In this document: positions 1-8,069 of the stretch, one piece after another
Layout of the letters: each line of letters begins with the position of its first letter
How positions within the stretch are numbered: position 1 is the stretch's first letter
IMG/VR virus record: IMGVR_UViG_3300042398_001158
Location: 1 to 26,555 of that record
Source: a virus
Length of the DNA stretch: 26,555 nt
Reading direction: 5' to 3' (one strand)
Position numbers and translations under genes: made by a program
Notes under the pieces: model-generated
What the model was told of the DNA's origin: nothing
Databases searched by the model: none
Seen by the model: the letters and a program-made list of their open reading frames with translations, nothing else

Positions 1-868
1 CCGTGATTCCTAAAGACGGGTTCGCCTTGCGCCATAGCTTGCGGTCGAAATACTTTTCCGGGTCCGCCTGTTCGGGGGCCGCGTATATCTTCCCGAAAAA
101 CGTGGGGTCAACTCCCGGATCGGCCGCCACCCGCTCCGCGTAGGTCCACTGGTCCCACCAAATTGCATTCGGGGAGCGGTCGAAACCGGCCGTGGAAATT
201 GAAATTAGGCAACTCTGCCGGCGGGCCGCGCCAGCGTAGCGCAAAGCGTCGAAAAGACGGCGGTCCCTTTGGGCGTGTAGCTCGTCGAAAAGGATCGCGC
301 TTGCGTTGATACCCTCCGCCCGGAAATTGTCGCCGGATAGGACGGAGTACCGGGAAAAACTCTGCCGGTGAATGATCGTATTCCGGCTCTCGACTACCTC
401 TAGGTTTTTCGAGAGGAACGGCGACGACTTCGCCAGCGCGAAACATTCCCGCGCAATGATTCCCGCCTGGAAACGATCGGCCGCCGCGGAATAGACCTCC
501 GCCCCAGGCTCCCCGTCCGCGAAAAGGAAATAGAGCGCCAGCGCCGAAAGTAGCGTCGACTTTCCCTGTTTTTTCGGGGTAAAAATGGCCGCGGTTCGGT
601 AGCGGCGCCGCCCCTCCGCGTCGACCCAGCCGAACAGCGGTTCCAGAATGTCGCGTTTCTGCCATTCCATCAATTGAAACGGCTGGCCCGCCCATTGCCC
701 CTTTGAGTGGATGCAGAATGTTTCGATGAAACGGATGACCCGATCGGCCTTCCGCTGATCGAAGACGAAACCCGGAACGTACTCCGGCCGATCGTATCCA
801 GCCGGCCGGGCCTTCCTTGGCCGCTTGCCGGGGGGAGATTCCTTGACTGTGCGGCCGCGCGGCATCAT
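1..868 (-). CDS. terL: Phage terminase large subunit (3' end beyond window)
   Basis: This is the ATPase/nuclease motor that cuts concatemeric phage DNA and pumps it into the prohead through the portal. About 289 codons are visible. A Walker A-like segment TPKKQGKST is at residues 97-105 and a Walker B segment AILFDELH is at 191-198, with D195/E196 as the likely magnesium and catalytic pair. The layout fits the Terminase_1 (YmfN-like) family. The C-terminal RNase H-like nuclease domain lies past the left edge. Two adjacent ATG codons are possible starts. I chose the first, at 868, because it overlaps the terS stop as ATGA; a GGAGG lies one base upstream of it and four bases upstream of the second, so the second ATG at 865 is nearly as likely. 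The pairing with terS is typical. The gene has no stop within the window. Confidence 0.95.
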   Translation of the reverse strand, partial: MMPRGRTVKESPPGKRPRKARPAGYDRPEYVPGFVFDQRKADRVIRFIETFCIHSKGQWAGQPFQLMEWQKRDILEPLFGWVDAEGRRRYRTAAIFTPKKQGKSTLLSALALYFLFADGEPGAEVYSAAADRFQAGIIARECFALAKSSPFLSKNLEVVESRNTIIHRQSFSRYSVLSGDNFRAEGINASAILFDELHAQRDRRLFDALRYAGAARRQSCLISISTAGFDRSPNAIWWDQWTYAERVAADPGVDPTFFGKIYAAPEQADPEKYFDRKLWRKANPSLGIT

Positions 869-1335
869 GCCTCCCGTAGAAATGCCTCCATCGGGTCGAC
901 CGTTTGCTCTTGGATCGTCACCGACGATTTTGCAGACGGGACCAGGCCGAACGACTGTTCAATCCGCAACAGGTCTGCCGAGTATCCGCGGCAAAGGATG
1001 GTTTCCGGCCGCGCTTTGTAGAGCCCCGAAACGGTTTCATAGACCTGGCCGTTTTTCTCTATGTAGTTTTGCGTTTCGAGCCATAGCGCGTAGGTCCGAC
1101 AGTACCGCGCCCATGTCGTCGCCGCGTCTTCCGACCAGACCCGCATGGTCGAGAGCATTGGGACGGACGCCAGCCATTTTTCCAGCGCGACGCCGACCAG
1201 GTCCGCCGGCGGTTCCTTGGAATCGCCCGGCGCCGGTGGCATCCGCGACGCCATTTTCCCAAGGCCCTCTTTGCCGGGATTGCCTTTGAGTATCTTCAGT
1301 GAGATCGGTGTCTTTTGGGGGCCGCGGCGTCCCAT
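865..1335 (-). CDS. terS: Phage terminase small subunit, P27 family
   Basis: This is the DNA-recognition subunit that binds the packaging site and loads the large subunit. The 156-residue protein opens with MGRRGPQKTPISLKILKGNP, the N-terminal signature of P27-like small terminases (a basic segment followed by L-K-x-L-x-G-N-P-G-K). The remainder is helical, as expected for an oligomerising domain, and the length is normal. The stop TGA overlaps the terL ATG, so the two are probably translationally coupled. The 170-base gap upstream (1336-1505) has no convincing gene. It holds a short TTAACGTTGATAA-like AT-rich patch just before the start and a run of seven G on the mRNA strand. Such a gap beside terS is where a cos or pac site often lies, but I see no direct evidence of one. 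Confidence 0.93.
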   Translation of the reverse strand: MGRRGPQKTPISLKILKGNPGKEGLGKMASRMPPAPGDSKEPPADLVGVALEKWLASVPMLSTMRVWSEDAATTWARYCRTYALWLETQNYIEKNGQVYETVSGLYKARPETILCRGYSADLLRIEQSFGLVPSAKSSVTIQEQTVDPMEAFLREA

Positions 1336-1505
1336 TTGATTACCCGTTAACGTTGATAACCTACGGAAATTCGCGTCAGTCCTGAGGCGAGGTTTCGGAG
1401 GGGCCAGGGTTTTGAGGCTGGACGCCCCCCCGCCATTTTGGCAGCGTTCGGCGCGTGTTCGGTGTTACAAACTTCAGCCTATGGCGAATGCCTTGCGCCG
1501 TCCAG

Positions 1506-1799
1506 CTACTTTCGCCGTTGTTGCTCATCGCGAATCTTGCGACCGTGGCAGACGTTACACCGGACGGCGAGATTCTCCGGCGCATCGGTCCCGCCATCCT
1601 TGAGCGCCAGAATATGGTCCACCTGCGCCGCGATCCCCGTGACGACGCGGCGACAATCGGCGCAGGTATACGCGTCTCGCACCAAGATCGTCTTCCGCAG
1701 CGACTTCCATTGCGGGGTGAGATAGTGCGCATTGTGCCCGAGGGGCCGCGCCCGTTGTCGCAGCCGAGGGGGCCGGAAAGATTGGGGCCGCGTTGGCAT
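1506..1799 (-). CDS. HNH endonuclease
   Basis: This 97-residue protein is a free-standing HNH nuclease of the kind often encoded beside phage terminase genes, where in HK97-like phages it is needed for efficient packaging cleavage. Visible motifs are a first zinc knuckle C46-x-x-C49, the catalytic D61-H62 pair, N76, and a second knuckle C81-x-x-C84-H85, which together make the beta-beta-alpha metal fold. The N-terminal 25 residues are basic and proline/arginine-rich. The start ATG overlaps the stop of the upstream small gene as TAATG, which supports this start and translational coupling. Location next to terS suggests a packaging role rather than a homing element, though homing cannot be excluded. 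Confidence 0.92.
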   Translation of the reverse strand: MPTRPQSFRPPRLRQRARPLGHNAHYLTPQWKSLRKTILVRDAYTCADCRRVVTGIAAQVDHILALKDGGTDAPENLAVRCNVCHGRKIRDEQQRRK

Positions 1800-1981
1800 T
1801 ACGCCTTATCCCATTTTTGCGGCGCGTCGCTTGTCGGCTGACCCATCGCAGCACGTTCCGCATCGCAGGCCGACCGGACCGCGTCGAGCGCGGCATCTTG
1901 CTCCGCCGCCAACTTCGCCTCCGCGGCCTTGCGGGCCTCCGCTTCCTTTGCCATTGCGGCATCCATTTCGTCGTCTGTCAT
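1799..1981 (-). CDS. Small Ala/Glu/Lys-rich coiled-coil protein
   Basis: This is a 60-residue acidic protein rich in Ala, Glu, Lys and Asp. It has a long helical stretch (MTDDEMDAAMAKEAEARKAA and onwards) that should form a coiled coil. A longer reading frame reaches back to 2020, but the ATG at 1981 is preceded by AGGGGAAGAC, a good ribosome binding site, so I start there. It sits 8 bases downstream of a tail-fibre gene and its stop overlaps the HNH start as TAATG. Small coiled-coil genes at the end of fibre operons are sometimes accessory or chaperone-like, but no family is recognised here. Function unknown. Confidence 0.7.
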   Translation of the reverse strand: MTDDEMDAAMAKEAEARKAAEAKLAAEQDAALDAVRSACDAERAAMGQPTSDAPQKWDKA

Positions 1982-1989
1982 GTCTTCCC

Positions 1990-2865
1990 CTATAGAGCGG
2001 ATAGAGCAACCTTTTTCCACGCCGTACCCGTGCGCAGATACAGAAAGTTTTCATCCCAACGCATACTGCCATTGGCTCCGGCGGCGGCGGTGCCTGCGGG
2101 GGTAAACGCAACGTCCCCAATCACAGCCGACGACGGAATCGACGCCGCCGCGAAACTGTGGGCCGTGCCGGCGCTCGTGATATTGCCCGTTACCTCGAAA
2201 GCCCCGCGAATGATTGCTCCGCCGCCGACTTCAAGCTGACGCGTAATATTTTGCCAATTCATGCCGACGCCAACCGTCGTAATTGTCATAAGCTGTTTAG
2301 TGAAGGCCGAACCGTCGCCGGGAACTCCGCGGCCCGCACTAAAGACTAAACGAGAATTGATATAGTCTTTATTTGCGGCGGTTGGCCCTTCGCTCGCTAT
2401 ACAATAAATGTATCCGCAGGCAATCGACGCGCCCGTTGCGCCTATGGTATGCCAAGCCATGCCGCCCATTGTGGTATCGACATTGCCGATCGGCAGTGGA
2501 GCCGCAGTCGTTCCAAGTGTCCTGATATAGCGGACGGACGGATGACCCGTTACCGTGTTGGAATTGCGCTGTATCGTCATGTTCGCGTTTGTATTGTCCC
2601 CGATTAACTTGATAGTCCCTTCCGGGGTGGCGGGGCCAACGGCCGGCGCAACGATCAACTGCCCCGTCATCGTGTCGCCGGGCACATTCACATAGCGCGT
2701 GTCAAGGTCCGCCTGTGCTACCAGGATTTTCCCGTCGGTCCCAATCTTCGCGACGTTGACCGCGTCCGCGGAAACGACCGTCGGGCCTTCCGGGCCGGTG
2801 GCGCCTTGGGGGCCGCGGCATGATTCCCAATCCGCCCCCGTCCATACATAGATTTCCGTCGCCAT
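1990..2865 (-). CDS. Tail fibre / receptor-binding appendage protein
   Basis: This 291-residue protein is probably a virion appendage. It opens with a short W-T-G-A-D-W segment followed by a brief collagen-like G-P-Q-G-A-T-G-P-E-G-P stretch. It then has a VNVPGDTMTGQL segment, the 'G-D-T-M-T-G' motif common in long tail fibres, and a beta-rich body ending in a SMRWDENFLYLRTGTAWKKV segment typical of phage fibre C termini. The frame extends 102 bases further upstream. I start at the ATG at 2865 because AAAGGCGAAGCA lies just before it and because the same MA-x-x-x-x-x-V-W-x-G opening occurs in neighbouring genes. It may be a receptor-binding tip, but the ligand cannot be inferred. Confidence 0.8.
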   Translation of the reverse strand: MATEIYVWTGADWESCRGPQGATGPEGPTVVSADAVNVAKIGTDGKILVAQADLDTRYVNVPGDTMTGQLIVAPAVGPATPEGTIKLIGDNTNANMTIQRNSNTVTGHPSVRYIRTLGTTAAPLPIGNVDTTMGGMAWHTIGATGASIACGYIYCIASEGPTAANKDYINSRLVFSAGRGVPGDGSAFTKQLMTITTVGVGMNWQNITRQLEVGGGAIIRGAFEVTGNITSAGTAHSFAAASIPSSAVIGDVAFTPAGTAAAGANGSMRWDENFLYLRTGTAWKKVALSAL

Positions 2866-2893
2866 TGCTTCGCCTTTTGTGTTGAAGACGGGC

Positions 2894-2920
2894 GCCCCCG
2901 GCGCGTCGTGCGCCGGGGGC
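2894..2920 (-). terminator. Perfect 11-bp GC-rich hairpin between fibre genes
   Basis: GCCCCCGGCGC (2894-2904) and GCGCCGGGGGC (2910-2920) form a perfect 11-base-pair stem with a 5-base loop between the fibre genes ending at 2949 and starting at 2865. On the minus strand no U-run follows it, so it is a poor classical intrinsic terminator. It may act as a partial terminator, an RNA-processing or 3'-end-stabilising hairpin. It is related in sequence (CCCCCGGCGC / GCGCCGGGGG) to the capsid-gene terminator at 25405-25438. Confidence 0.5.
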
Positions 2921-2948
2921 CGCCCGCGAATTGACCGAGGGTTGACCG

Positions 2949-3536
2949 TTAGCCGCGAACGATCCACATCGCACCGGGAGCAATCGGCGTGGGCTGCGCC
3001 AACTGGACGTACACTTCGCTATTGCGCCCGTCCGCGCCCGCTGGGCCGGCGTCGCCCTTCGCGCCCGCGGGGCCGGCTTCGCCCTGGACGCCTTGAATAC
3101 CCTGGTCGCCCTTAACGCCAGCGGGGCCAGCCTCACCGGCGATACCTTGCGGTCCCTGGATCGAGCCGCCCGAAACCCACTTCGCCCCGGCGGCGTCGTA
3201 GACCCAAAACGAATCGTCCGCCTGGACAATGTAGGAATCGCCCTGAGCCGCGCCGGCCGGCAGATCGGCTTCCGTCGGAACTTCGCCCTTGAAGTTGATG
3301 CCGAGACCGGCCGGGCCTTGGATACCCTGTTGGCCCGTAGGACCGGCTGGACCCTCCGGACCCGCTTCGCCTTGAATACCCTGGACGCCGGCGGGACCGG
3401 CTTCGCCAGCCGGACCGGCGGGGCCGACTTCGCCAGCCGGACCCGCTCCGCCGGCCGGACCCTGGTCGCCCTGTGGTCCGCGGATCGAAACCCACGCTAC
3501 CCCGTCAAATACAAGAACGTCTTGAGTGTCTGCCAC
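2949..3536 (-). CDS. Collagen-like tail appendage protein
   Basis: This 195-residue protein has a short N-terminal segment VFDGVAWVSIRG (a DG-x-x-W anchor-like motif shared with its neighbours). Two collagen-like blocks of G-X-Y triplets (G-P-A-G, G-P-Q-G, G-I-Q-G) follow, separated by a globular bead of about 50 residues that contains A-A-Q-G-D-S-Y-I-V and W-V-S-G-G-S-I-Q-G-P. The same bead type occurs twice in the 701-residue fibre upstream. Collagen-like repeats in phage fibres form trimeric rods. The start is GTG at 3536, with AGGAA about 10 bases upstream, and the stop of the previous gene lies 3 bases before it. It is probably a trimeric side-fibre or decoration protein. Confidence 0.85.
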   Translation of the reverse strand: MADTQDVLVFDGVAWVSIRGPQGDQGPAGGAGPAGEVGPAGPAGEAGPAGVQGIQGEAGPEGPAGPTGQQGIQGPAGLGINFKGEVPTEADLPAGAAQGDSYIVQADDSFWVYDAAGAKWVSGGSIQGPQGIAGEAGPAGVKGDQGIQGVQGEAGPAGAKGDAGPAGADGRNSEVYVQLAQPTPIAPGAMWIVRG

Positions 3537-3539
3537 TGG

Positions 3540-3887
3540 TCATTTCCTTTTCTTGAGAACCCGGTATTTCCCAGGCTTGTACGTCAAACCTCCGGAAAGC
3601 GTTGGATATGCGGGGCGCTTGCCGCACGGGGTCGCCGCCACAGGGGGCAGCGGCGCGTATTTCAGACGGTTCACGCAAGCGGTCTTCGTCACCGCGCGCG
3701 TGGAAGTGTAGAGCCACATATCGCCCTTCGCCGGCGTCGCGGGAATCGACGCCTGTGGTCCGTAGACCTCGACGCTATGCCCGGCGGGGCCAGGCGGACC
3801 GGCCGGACCCGAGGCGCCGCCGCCTCCGCCGCCCGATGCTATCGGCCGCCATTGCGTTCCGTCCCAATAGTAAAGAGCGTCCGCCAT
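3540..3887 (-). CDS. Small glycine-rich appendage protein with DG-x-x-W N terminus
   Basis: This 115-residue protein begins YYWDGTQWRPIASGG, the same N-terminal motif as the other appendage proteins. It continues with a run of six glycines and a short collagen-like G-P-A-G-P-P-G-P-A-G, then a bead with A-K-G-D-M-W-L-Y. The C terminus is basic and ends in KYRVLKKRK. The start at 3887 has AAGG about 8 bases upstream, and the gene is separated by 3 bases from the one before. It looks like a shortened relative of the neighbouring collagen-like fibres that kept the anchor and one bead but lost the long rod. The exact role in the virion is unknown. Confidence 0.75.
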   Translation of the reverse strand: MADALYYWDGTQWRPIASGGGGGGASGPAGPPGPAGHSVEVYGPQASIPATPAKGDMWLYTSTRAVTKTACVNRLKYAPLPPVAATPCGKRPAYPTLSGGLTYKPGKYRVLKKRK

Positions 3888-3890
3888 GCG

Positions 3891-4307
3891 TCAGGACCTT
3901 GGTTGAATGTAGAACTCTATTTTCCGGCGGTCGCGGCCCGGAACGTTCGACAAATCTTCAAGCGTACAATCCAGCTTTGAATAGCCGCTTGCCGTGAATG
4001 TTTTCGAAAAGGTGCGCGAAACATACCCGTTTCGCGGTATCTGGACGCATTGAAACATGAAAGCCTCGTCGGGATCGGTAGGCGCACCGATACGCGCAGT
4101 GAAATCGACGACATAGCCCGGCTTGTAAACTACGTCGCACGCGTAAAGGTACGGAGGCTCCGCGGCCGCGGCTTCCTCCCAGACCAGTTTCCACGCGCCG
4201 CCCGTTAGGACATACATTTTCTTAGGCGCGACCCATGCGCCGCCGACCATGACCCCTTTCGGGGTCGCGGGCTTCCATGCTCCGGCGTTGAGAACTTGAA
4301 CGGTCAT
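3891..4307 (-). CDS. Small virion-associated protein with repeated GAW motifs
   Basis: This 138-residue protein contains three spaced copies of a G-A-W motif in its first 50 residues (N-A-G-A-W-K-P, G-G-A-W-V-A-P, G-G-A-W-K-L-V-W), then a beta-rich domain. It is a type often found among phage tail or appendage proteins. I start at the ATG at 4307 because it overlaps the stop of the upstream fibre gene as TGATG. A start at 4322 is also open but would lie inside that gene. No enzymatic motif is seen. It is most likely a structural protein of the tail tip or fibre complex. Confidence 0.72.
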   Translation of the reverse strand: MTVQVLNAGAWKPATPKGVMVGGAWVAPKKMYVLTGGAWKLVWEEAAAAEPPYLYACDVVYKPGYVVDFTARIGAPTDPDEAFMFQCVQIPRNGYVSRTFSKTFTASGYSKLDCTLEDLSNVPGRDRRKIEFYIQPRS

Positions 4308-6412
4308 CAGTATTCCACCCATAGGGTTCCCGCGCTCAGGCCCGTAACCGCGGGGGCTGCGCCGCCGGCTGCCTGCGCGATTACCCGCCCGTCTACATAG
4401 TCTTTTCTGGTCAAGTGGCTGGCGGCCGTGGGGGCCGCGGTGGTCGACTCGACGTTTGCCGTGATCGACACGACGCCGGATACATTCGTGACCGTCGGGC
4501 CTGCACTGCCAAACCGAATGGCCGCGCCGGTTGCCCGGACCTCTAGCAACACGACCGCCGCGACACTGGTCGTCGTCATCAACAACAGGTTGGCGTTATT
4601 GTTGCGGAATGCGACGCCACCGCTGGAGCCGAAAATGTTGTAGCTCGTCGCCCAGGTCATCGTATTGACAGCCGTCGGGGCGACGATGGTCCCCGTCATC
4701 GTGCCGCCGGTCGTCTTTAGGAATTGCGTCGCGCCGGTGATCGCGCTGGATACTGCGCCATCGACGTATTTTTTGTTCGCCAGGTCTTTATCATCGGCGG
4801 GGGTAAAGGGGGTCTGTGGGTTCGCTCCGAGGAACTGCACTTGCGCCGTATCGGGGGCGGCTATGAACGCTTGCCGGCCGCCCGGCATATACAAACGGTA
4901 ATACGCGCCGTCGTAGTACGTATAAACGTCGGTTCCATTAAATCCGGCGGGGCCGGCGTTTGGCGCGTACCGTAGGGGGCCGTTCATTACGTCGCCGGCT
5001 TTGTTGACGTAGTTCCCCGCGAGGCTCGCCGCACACACGCCGTTTGCGTCGATCGATAGCCCGGCGCCGATTTTGATACCGCCCAGTACGGTCGCGCTCG
5101 CCTTCGGCAAGACGTAATCCGTACCCGCCGCGGCGCTGATCGTGCCATCGGCCGTAACCGTGATTCCGGCGCCGATTTTGACGCCGCCGAGGACTGTATC
5201 CGTAGCGATTGCCGTGGGGCCGGCCGGGCCGGTTTCGCCCTGGACGCCCGCCGGACCTTCCGGGCCGACCTCGCCGGGAATGCCGGGTTCGCCGCGCTCG
5301 CCTTGAATGCCGGCCGGACCAGCGGGGCCAGCCTCGCCGGGGATTCCTTGCGGACCCTGCGAACCGACCGCGCCCGGCTCGCCGGCCGGACCCTGGACGC
5401 CTTGCGGACCCGCGACGCCTTGCGGACCTTGAACCGGGCCGGCATCGACCCAATCGTATGCGTCTTCATCCCATACGAACCCGTGAGCCGGGGCAGGCTC
5501 CGCGACGGTCCATAGGTCGCCCTGCGCCGCCGTGTCCGGCAGATCGTCTACCGTCGCGACGTTGCCGCGGTAGGTGATCCCGAGCCCCGGCGCGCCTTGA
5601 ATGCCGGGTATCCCCTGGATTCCTTGCGGACCCTCCGGGCCGACTGCGCCGGGCTCGCCTTGCGGTCCGACCGGGCCAGGCTCTCCGTCGCTTCCGTCGA
5701 TGCCGTCCTTTCCGGGTTCGCCAGCCGGGCCGGGGGCGCCGTCAACGCCGGGGGCACCGTCGCTTCCGGGTTCGCCCTGGATACCTTGCGGACCGGGTTC
5801 GCCTTGCGGTCCTTCCGGGCCGACCTCGCCCGGAATGCCCTGGACGCCGTCGACGCCAGCCGGGCCGGGGGCACCGTCGACCCCCGGAATCCCTTGCGGA
5901 ATCTTGAACGACAACAGCGCCTTATTGGCGTTGCCGAGATTGACGACCTCAGCCGGATAGCCGGGGTCGATTGTGACCGTTTCCGCCACTTCGATCGTCG
6001 CCGCCGTGCCGGGAGGGCCGGGCGGGCCGGCCGGCATTTCGACCTCCGGCGCGTTCGTGCGAATCCACAAATCGCCAACGTCACCGGGGGGCGGCGCCGT
6101 CTCCGAAACGATATGGGCGCCGCCGTCTTCACCGGGCGGCCCTTGAATCGGTCCCGTGTTGACCCAGTTTTCTCCGTCCCAACTGGCGCCGTCGCCAGGC
6201 TCGAAACCCTCCGGCGTTCCCGGCGGGATCGGGTCCGGGATAACCCAAAGATCACCGTCTTCCGGCGCGTCCGCCGGGGGCCACGCCTCCGCCACGCCTT
6301 TGACCTGGATACCGGAGCCGGGTTCGCCCGGAGGACCAGGCGGACCGCCCCAAACGACGATTTCGACGGCGCCGGGCGTTACCTCTACGGTCGATTTTTG
6401 GCGGGAACTCAT
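4307..6412 (-). CDS. Large collagen-like tail fibre protein
   Basis: This 701-residue protein is the main candidate long tail fibre. The order of parts is: a short N terminus; [10 protein letters not shown] collagen triplets; a bead ending [10 protein letters not shown]; about 130 residues of G-X-Y triplets; a second bead ending [10 protein letters not shown]; more triplets; two [11 protein letters not shown] / [11 protein letters not shown] repeats; then a C-terminal fibre region with GDVMNG, NKKYVDG, TGGTMTG and RKDYVDG motifs, the last being standard phage fibre repeats. The start ATG overlaps the previous stop as ATGA, with GGAGA upstream. Collagen triplets imply a trimeric rod; the C terminus probably carries receptor binding. 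Confidence 0.9.
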   Translation of the reverse strand: MSSRQKSTVEVTPGAVEIVVWGGPPGPPGEPGSGIQVKGVAEAWPPADAPEDGDLWVIPDPIPPGTPEGFEPGDGASWDGENWVNTGPIQGPPGEDGGAHIVSETAPPPGDVGDLWIRTNAPEVEMPAGPPGPPGTAATIEVAETVTIDPGYPAEVVNLGNANKALLSFKIPQGIPGVDGAPGPAGVDGVQGIPGEVGPEGPQGEPGPQGIQGEPGSDGAPGVDGAPGPAGEPGKDGIDGSDGEPGPVGPQGEPGAVGPEGPQGIQGIPGIQGAPGLGITYRGNVATVDDLPDTAAQGDLWTVAEPAPAHGFVWDEDAYDWVDAGPVQGPQGVAGPQGVQGPAGEPGAVGSQGPQGIPGEAGPAGPAGIQGERGEPGIPGEVGPEGPAGVQGETGPAGPTAIATDTVLGGVKIGAGITVTADGTISAAAGTDYVLPKASATVLGGIKIGAGLSIDANGVCAASLAGNYVNKAGDVMNGPLRYAPNAGPAGFNGTDVYTYYDGAYYRLYMPGGRQAFIAAPDTAQVQFLGANPQTPFTPADDKDLANKKYVDGAVSSAITGATQFLKTTGGTMTGTIVAPTAVNTMTWATSYNIFGSSGGVAFRNNNANLLLMTTTSVAAVVLLEVRATGAAIRFGSAGPTVTNVSGVVSITANVESTTAAPTAASHLTRKDYVDGRVIAQAAGGAAPAVTGLSAGTLWVEY

Positions 6413-6783
6413 CGGCGGGAAATCTCCATAGGTCCATCGACCCGAGTACGTTCAACGTCGCCCGGCGCGGTCGTCCGCAGCCGCCAGAAATACGTCCCCG
6501 GCGTGACGGACCCCGTCTGGTCTTCAGTCAACGACAGAAAAACGACGCCTTGCGCGGCGCGGCCGGCGTCGATCGCGATTTCCAAGAGCGGTTCCGAGTC
6601 GTACCGAACCGAGACATACGCCCGGAACGCGTAGCCCTCCATCGGGATCGGAACGCGGTTCCCGGTTCCGTCATCCTGCCGAAACAGGAACGCCCGCCAC
6701 CATTCATTCCCAGCGGGAACCCGTAGCGTGAGCCGCGGCGGCGCGTCGTCGTCGGTAGCGCAGCGGGCAGGGTAGTTGGTCAC
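6409..6783 (-). CDS. Putative virion protein preceding the fibre gene
   Basis: This 124-residue protein begins [13 protein letters not shown] and looks beta-rich, with [14 protein letters not shown] and a later [20 protein letters not shown] stretch. This pattern resembles short baseplate or upper-fibre proteins that precede fibre genes in many phages (BppU-N-like or immunoglobulin-like folds), but I do not recognise it firmly. The start is GTG at 6783 with only a weak GGGGCG upstream. Its stop overlaps the start of the large fibre as ATGA, so the two are probably co-translated and their products may interact. Confidence 0.65.
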   Translation of the reverse strand: MTNYPARCATDDDAPPRLTLRVPAGNEWWRAFLFRQDDGTGNRVPIPMEGYAFRAYVSVRYDSEPLLEIAIDAGRAAQGVVFLSLTEDQTGSVTPGTYFWRLRTTAPGDVERTRVDGPMEISRR

Positions 6784-6798
6784 GGGCGCCCCGCTTTG

Positions 6799-6927
6799 TT
6801 ATTTGTTGAACCATTCCGCGACCCGGTTCCGCCACGCGTAGGGATTCGGGGACGGCGCCGGCTTCCGCTCGACGCGCTTTTCCGTCTCCGGCTGTTCGTC
6901 GCGCTTTGGTTTCCGCCGCTTCGCCAT
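6799..6927 (-). CDS. Small basic protein (42 residues)
   Basis: A 42-residue frame begins MAKRRKPKRDEQPETEKRVE and ends AWRNRVAEWFNK. The first half is highly charged, mostly Lys/Arg with Glu, and the C terminus is an amphipathic W-R-N-R-V-A-E-W-F helix. It fills most of the gap between the fibre operon and the HTH gene. There is no strong ribosome binding site, which lowers confidence. The charge pattern would suit a nucleic-acid or membrane-surface binder. No family recognised. Confidence 0.55.
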   Translation of the reverse strand: MAKRRKPKRDEQPETEKRVERKPAPSPNPYAWRNRVAEWFNK

Positions 6928-6966
6928 GGGGGCGAAACTAAACCGGGACGCGTCCCCCTTGAATCT

Positions 6967-7344
6967 TCAGCGGTTCCGAATGGCCGCCGAAAGATCGGCG
7001 CGCCGTACCAGGCGGTGAGTCGCCGGAGGGACACGCCCGCCGGAAATCCGCTTGAGCCGTTCCGATTCCGTCCACCCGGCGCGTATCTCCGCGGCGCGCT
7101 GCGCAATCAACTCCGGCGGGAAATCTGCCTCCGTCGGTTCGGGAACCCGAGGAACGCCCGCCCGGCATCCACGCGCCCGAATCGGTAGGTCCGCGAGTTG
7201 ATCCAATCGCCGCGCGATGAACGCGTCGCGGGTTATGTCGAGCGCCGCGCAGATCACAGAAACCGCGTCGCCCTCCGCCCACATTTCGCGGATCGTCGCC
7301 AATTCGGGTTCCGTCAACCGCCTGCAGCGGGAGCGCTGGAGCAT
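6967..7344 (-). CDS. GcrA-like helix-turn-helix protein
   Basis: This 125-residue protein is probably a DNA-binding regulator. The N-terminal segment LTEPELATIREMWAEGDAV followed by V-I-C-A-A-L-D-I-T-R-D-A-F-I-A-R reads like the resolvase/GcrA-type helix-turn-helix (L-T-x-x-E-x-x-x-L-R-x-L-W, then A-A-x-L-x-I-S-R-x-A-V-x-x-R). I choose the ATG at 7344, which overlaps the rusA stop as TGATG and has GGAGGG six bases upstream; an overlapping GTG at 7347 is the alternative. It is the last early gene before the fibre block, so it could act on late transcription, but that is inference. Confidence 0.72.
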   Translation of the reverse strand: MLQRSRCRRLTEPELATIREMWAEGDAVSVICAALDITRDAFIARRLDQLADLPIRARGCRAGVPRVPEPTEADFPPELIAQRAAEIRAGWTESERLKRISGGRVPPATHRLVRRADLSAAIRNR

Positions 7345-7793
7345 CACAAACCCTCCCCGTGGTCTTCCGGTTCAAACTCCGAAACCGAAACTTCAACGAA
7401 CGCCGTCTTCCCGTAGCGTCGCCGGACGTAGCCCAGGTCCGCCTGGTCGTCGTCGTAGAACGCGACGCCCTGCAAACCGTCGAGGATTCCCTTTGCGAGG
7501 TTGTCGGAATCGCCGCAGCGGTGGCCGGGGTAGAGCGGAGCCCCGGCGCGGAGGCTTCCGTCCGCTTTCCTGTGCGATGGGGGGCGGGCGAAAACCGCGA
7601 GGATGGAAACTTCGACGGGGCCGGTCGACAGCTGGACGCCCGCGGCAAGCGCCGCCAGGCGGACCGCCTCCCGAAATGCGTGAATCGGGTGCGCCGCGGG
7701 AACATACGCCCGCGCGTGTCCGCCGAACGTGGAGACACGCGGCCGCGGCTGGGGGATTGGATCGCCGTAGACCCGAAAAGATACCGGGGTCAT
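7344..7793 (-). CDS. rusA: RusA-family Holliday junction resolvase
   Basis: The 149-residue protein matches the RusA endodeoxyribonuclease family, which cleaves Holliday junctions during phage recombination and DNA processing before packaging. It has the N-terminal P-x-P-x-P-R-P-R segment (DPIPQPRPRV, residues 11-20), the metal-binding D95-x-D97-N98 motif followed by L-A-K-G-I-L-D-G-L, and a D-D-D-Q motif at 114-117. Length is close to the usual 120-140. The start at 7793 has GGAGGG six bases upstream. The position next to replication genes fits. Confidence 0.93.
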   Translation of the reverse strand: MTPVSFRVYGDPIPQPRPRVSTFGGHARAYVPAAHPIHAFREAVRLAALAAGVQLSTGPVEVSILAVFARPPSHRKADGSLRAGAPLYPGHRCGDSDNLAKGILDGLQGVAFYDDDQADLGYVRRRYGKTAFVEVSVSEFEPEDHGEGL

Positions 7794-7814
7794 CCATGAC
7801 CCTCCCGAGGTGTT

Positions 7815-7997
7815 TTAGTTCCGGCCGTGCCAGACCTTCGCCCGTTCCTCGTCGCGAACGGCCTTCCGGAACCGCGTCATGTCCGCCGCGGAATGATTCC
7901 GGAACCAGGCTGCGCCGGAGAGGAACCCAACGAAAAACGTCCCGACGCAAACGACCACGCCCGAGACGATGAAAACGAACGCGGCCACCGTACCCAT
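7815..7997 (-). CDS. Small single-pass membrane protein
   Basis: This is a 60-residue protein with one N-terminal hydrophobic segment (VAAFVFIVSGVVVCVGTFFV, about residues 4-23, continuing to about 30) followed by a charged C-terminal tail. A frame extends to 8054 with GTG, but the ATG at 7997 has GGAGG eight bases upstream and gives a protein starting right at the membrane segment, so I use it. A small one-pass membrane protein could be a holin or a host-membrane effector. It sits among replication genes rather than beside an endolysin, so the holin idea is weak. Confidence 0.72.
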   Translation of the reverse strand: MGTVAAFVFIVSGVVVCVGTFFVGFLSGAAWFRNHSAADMTRFRKAVRDEERAKVWHGRN

Positions 7998-8069
7998 ACC
8001 GTCGCCCTCCGATGAGCCGGGAATGTATCCGGCGAAGTGAAAACCATCCAGCACTTTCGGAAAACCGAA

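Noticed and set aside
108-695. A 195-codon minus-strand frame over the terL region
   Set aside because: It is a shadow of terL in another frame. The true frame carries the Walker A and B motifs and stays open to the left edge.
1336-1505. A cos or pac site next to terS
   Set aside because: The position is suitable, but I found no symmetric or repeated element strong enough to name it.
5597-6634. A 345-codon plus-strand frame opposite the collagen-like fibre
   Set aside because: The G-X-Y codon periodicity leaves the opposite strand open. The minus-strand product has clear fibre motifs and start overlaps, and the plus frame has none.
7815-8054. Holin annotation for the small membrane protein
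   Set aside because: It has one membrane segment and lies among replication genes without a neighbouring endolysin, so I left the function open.
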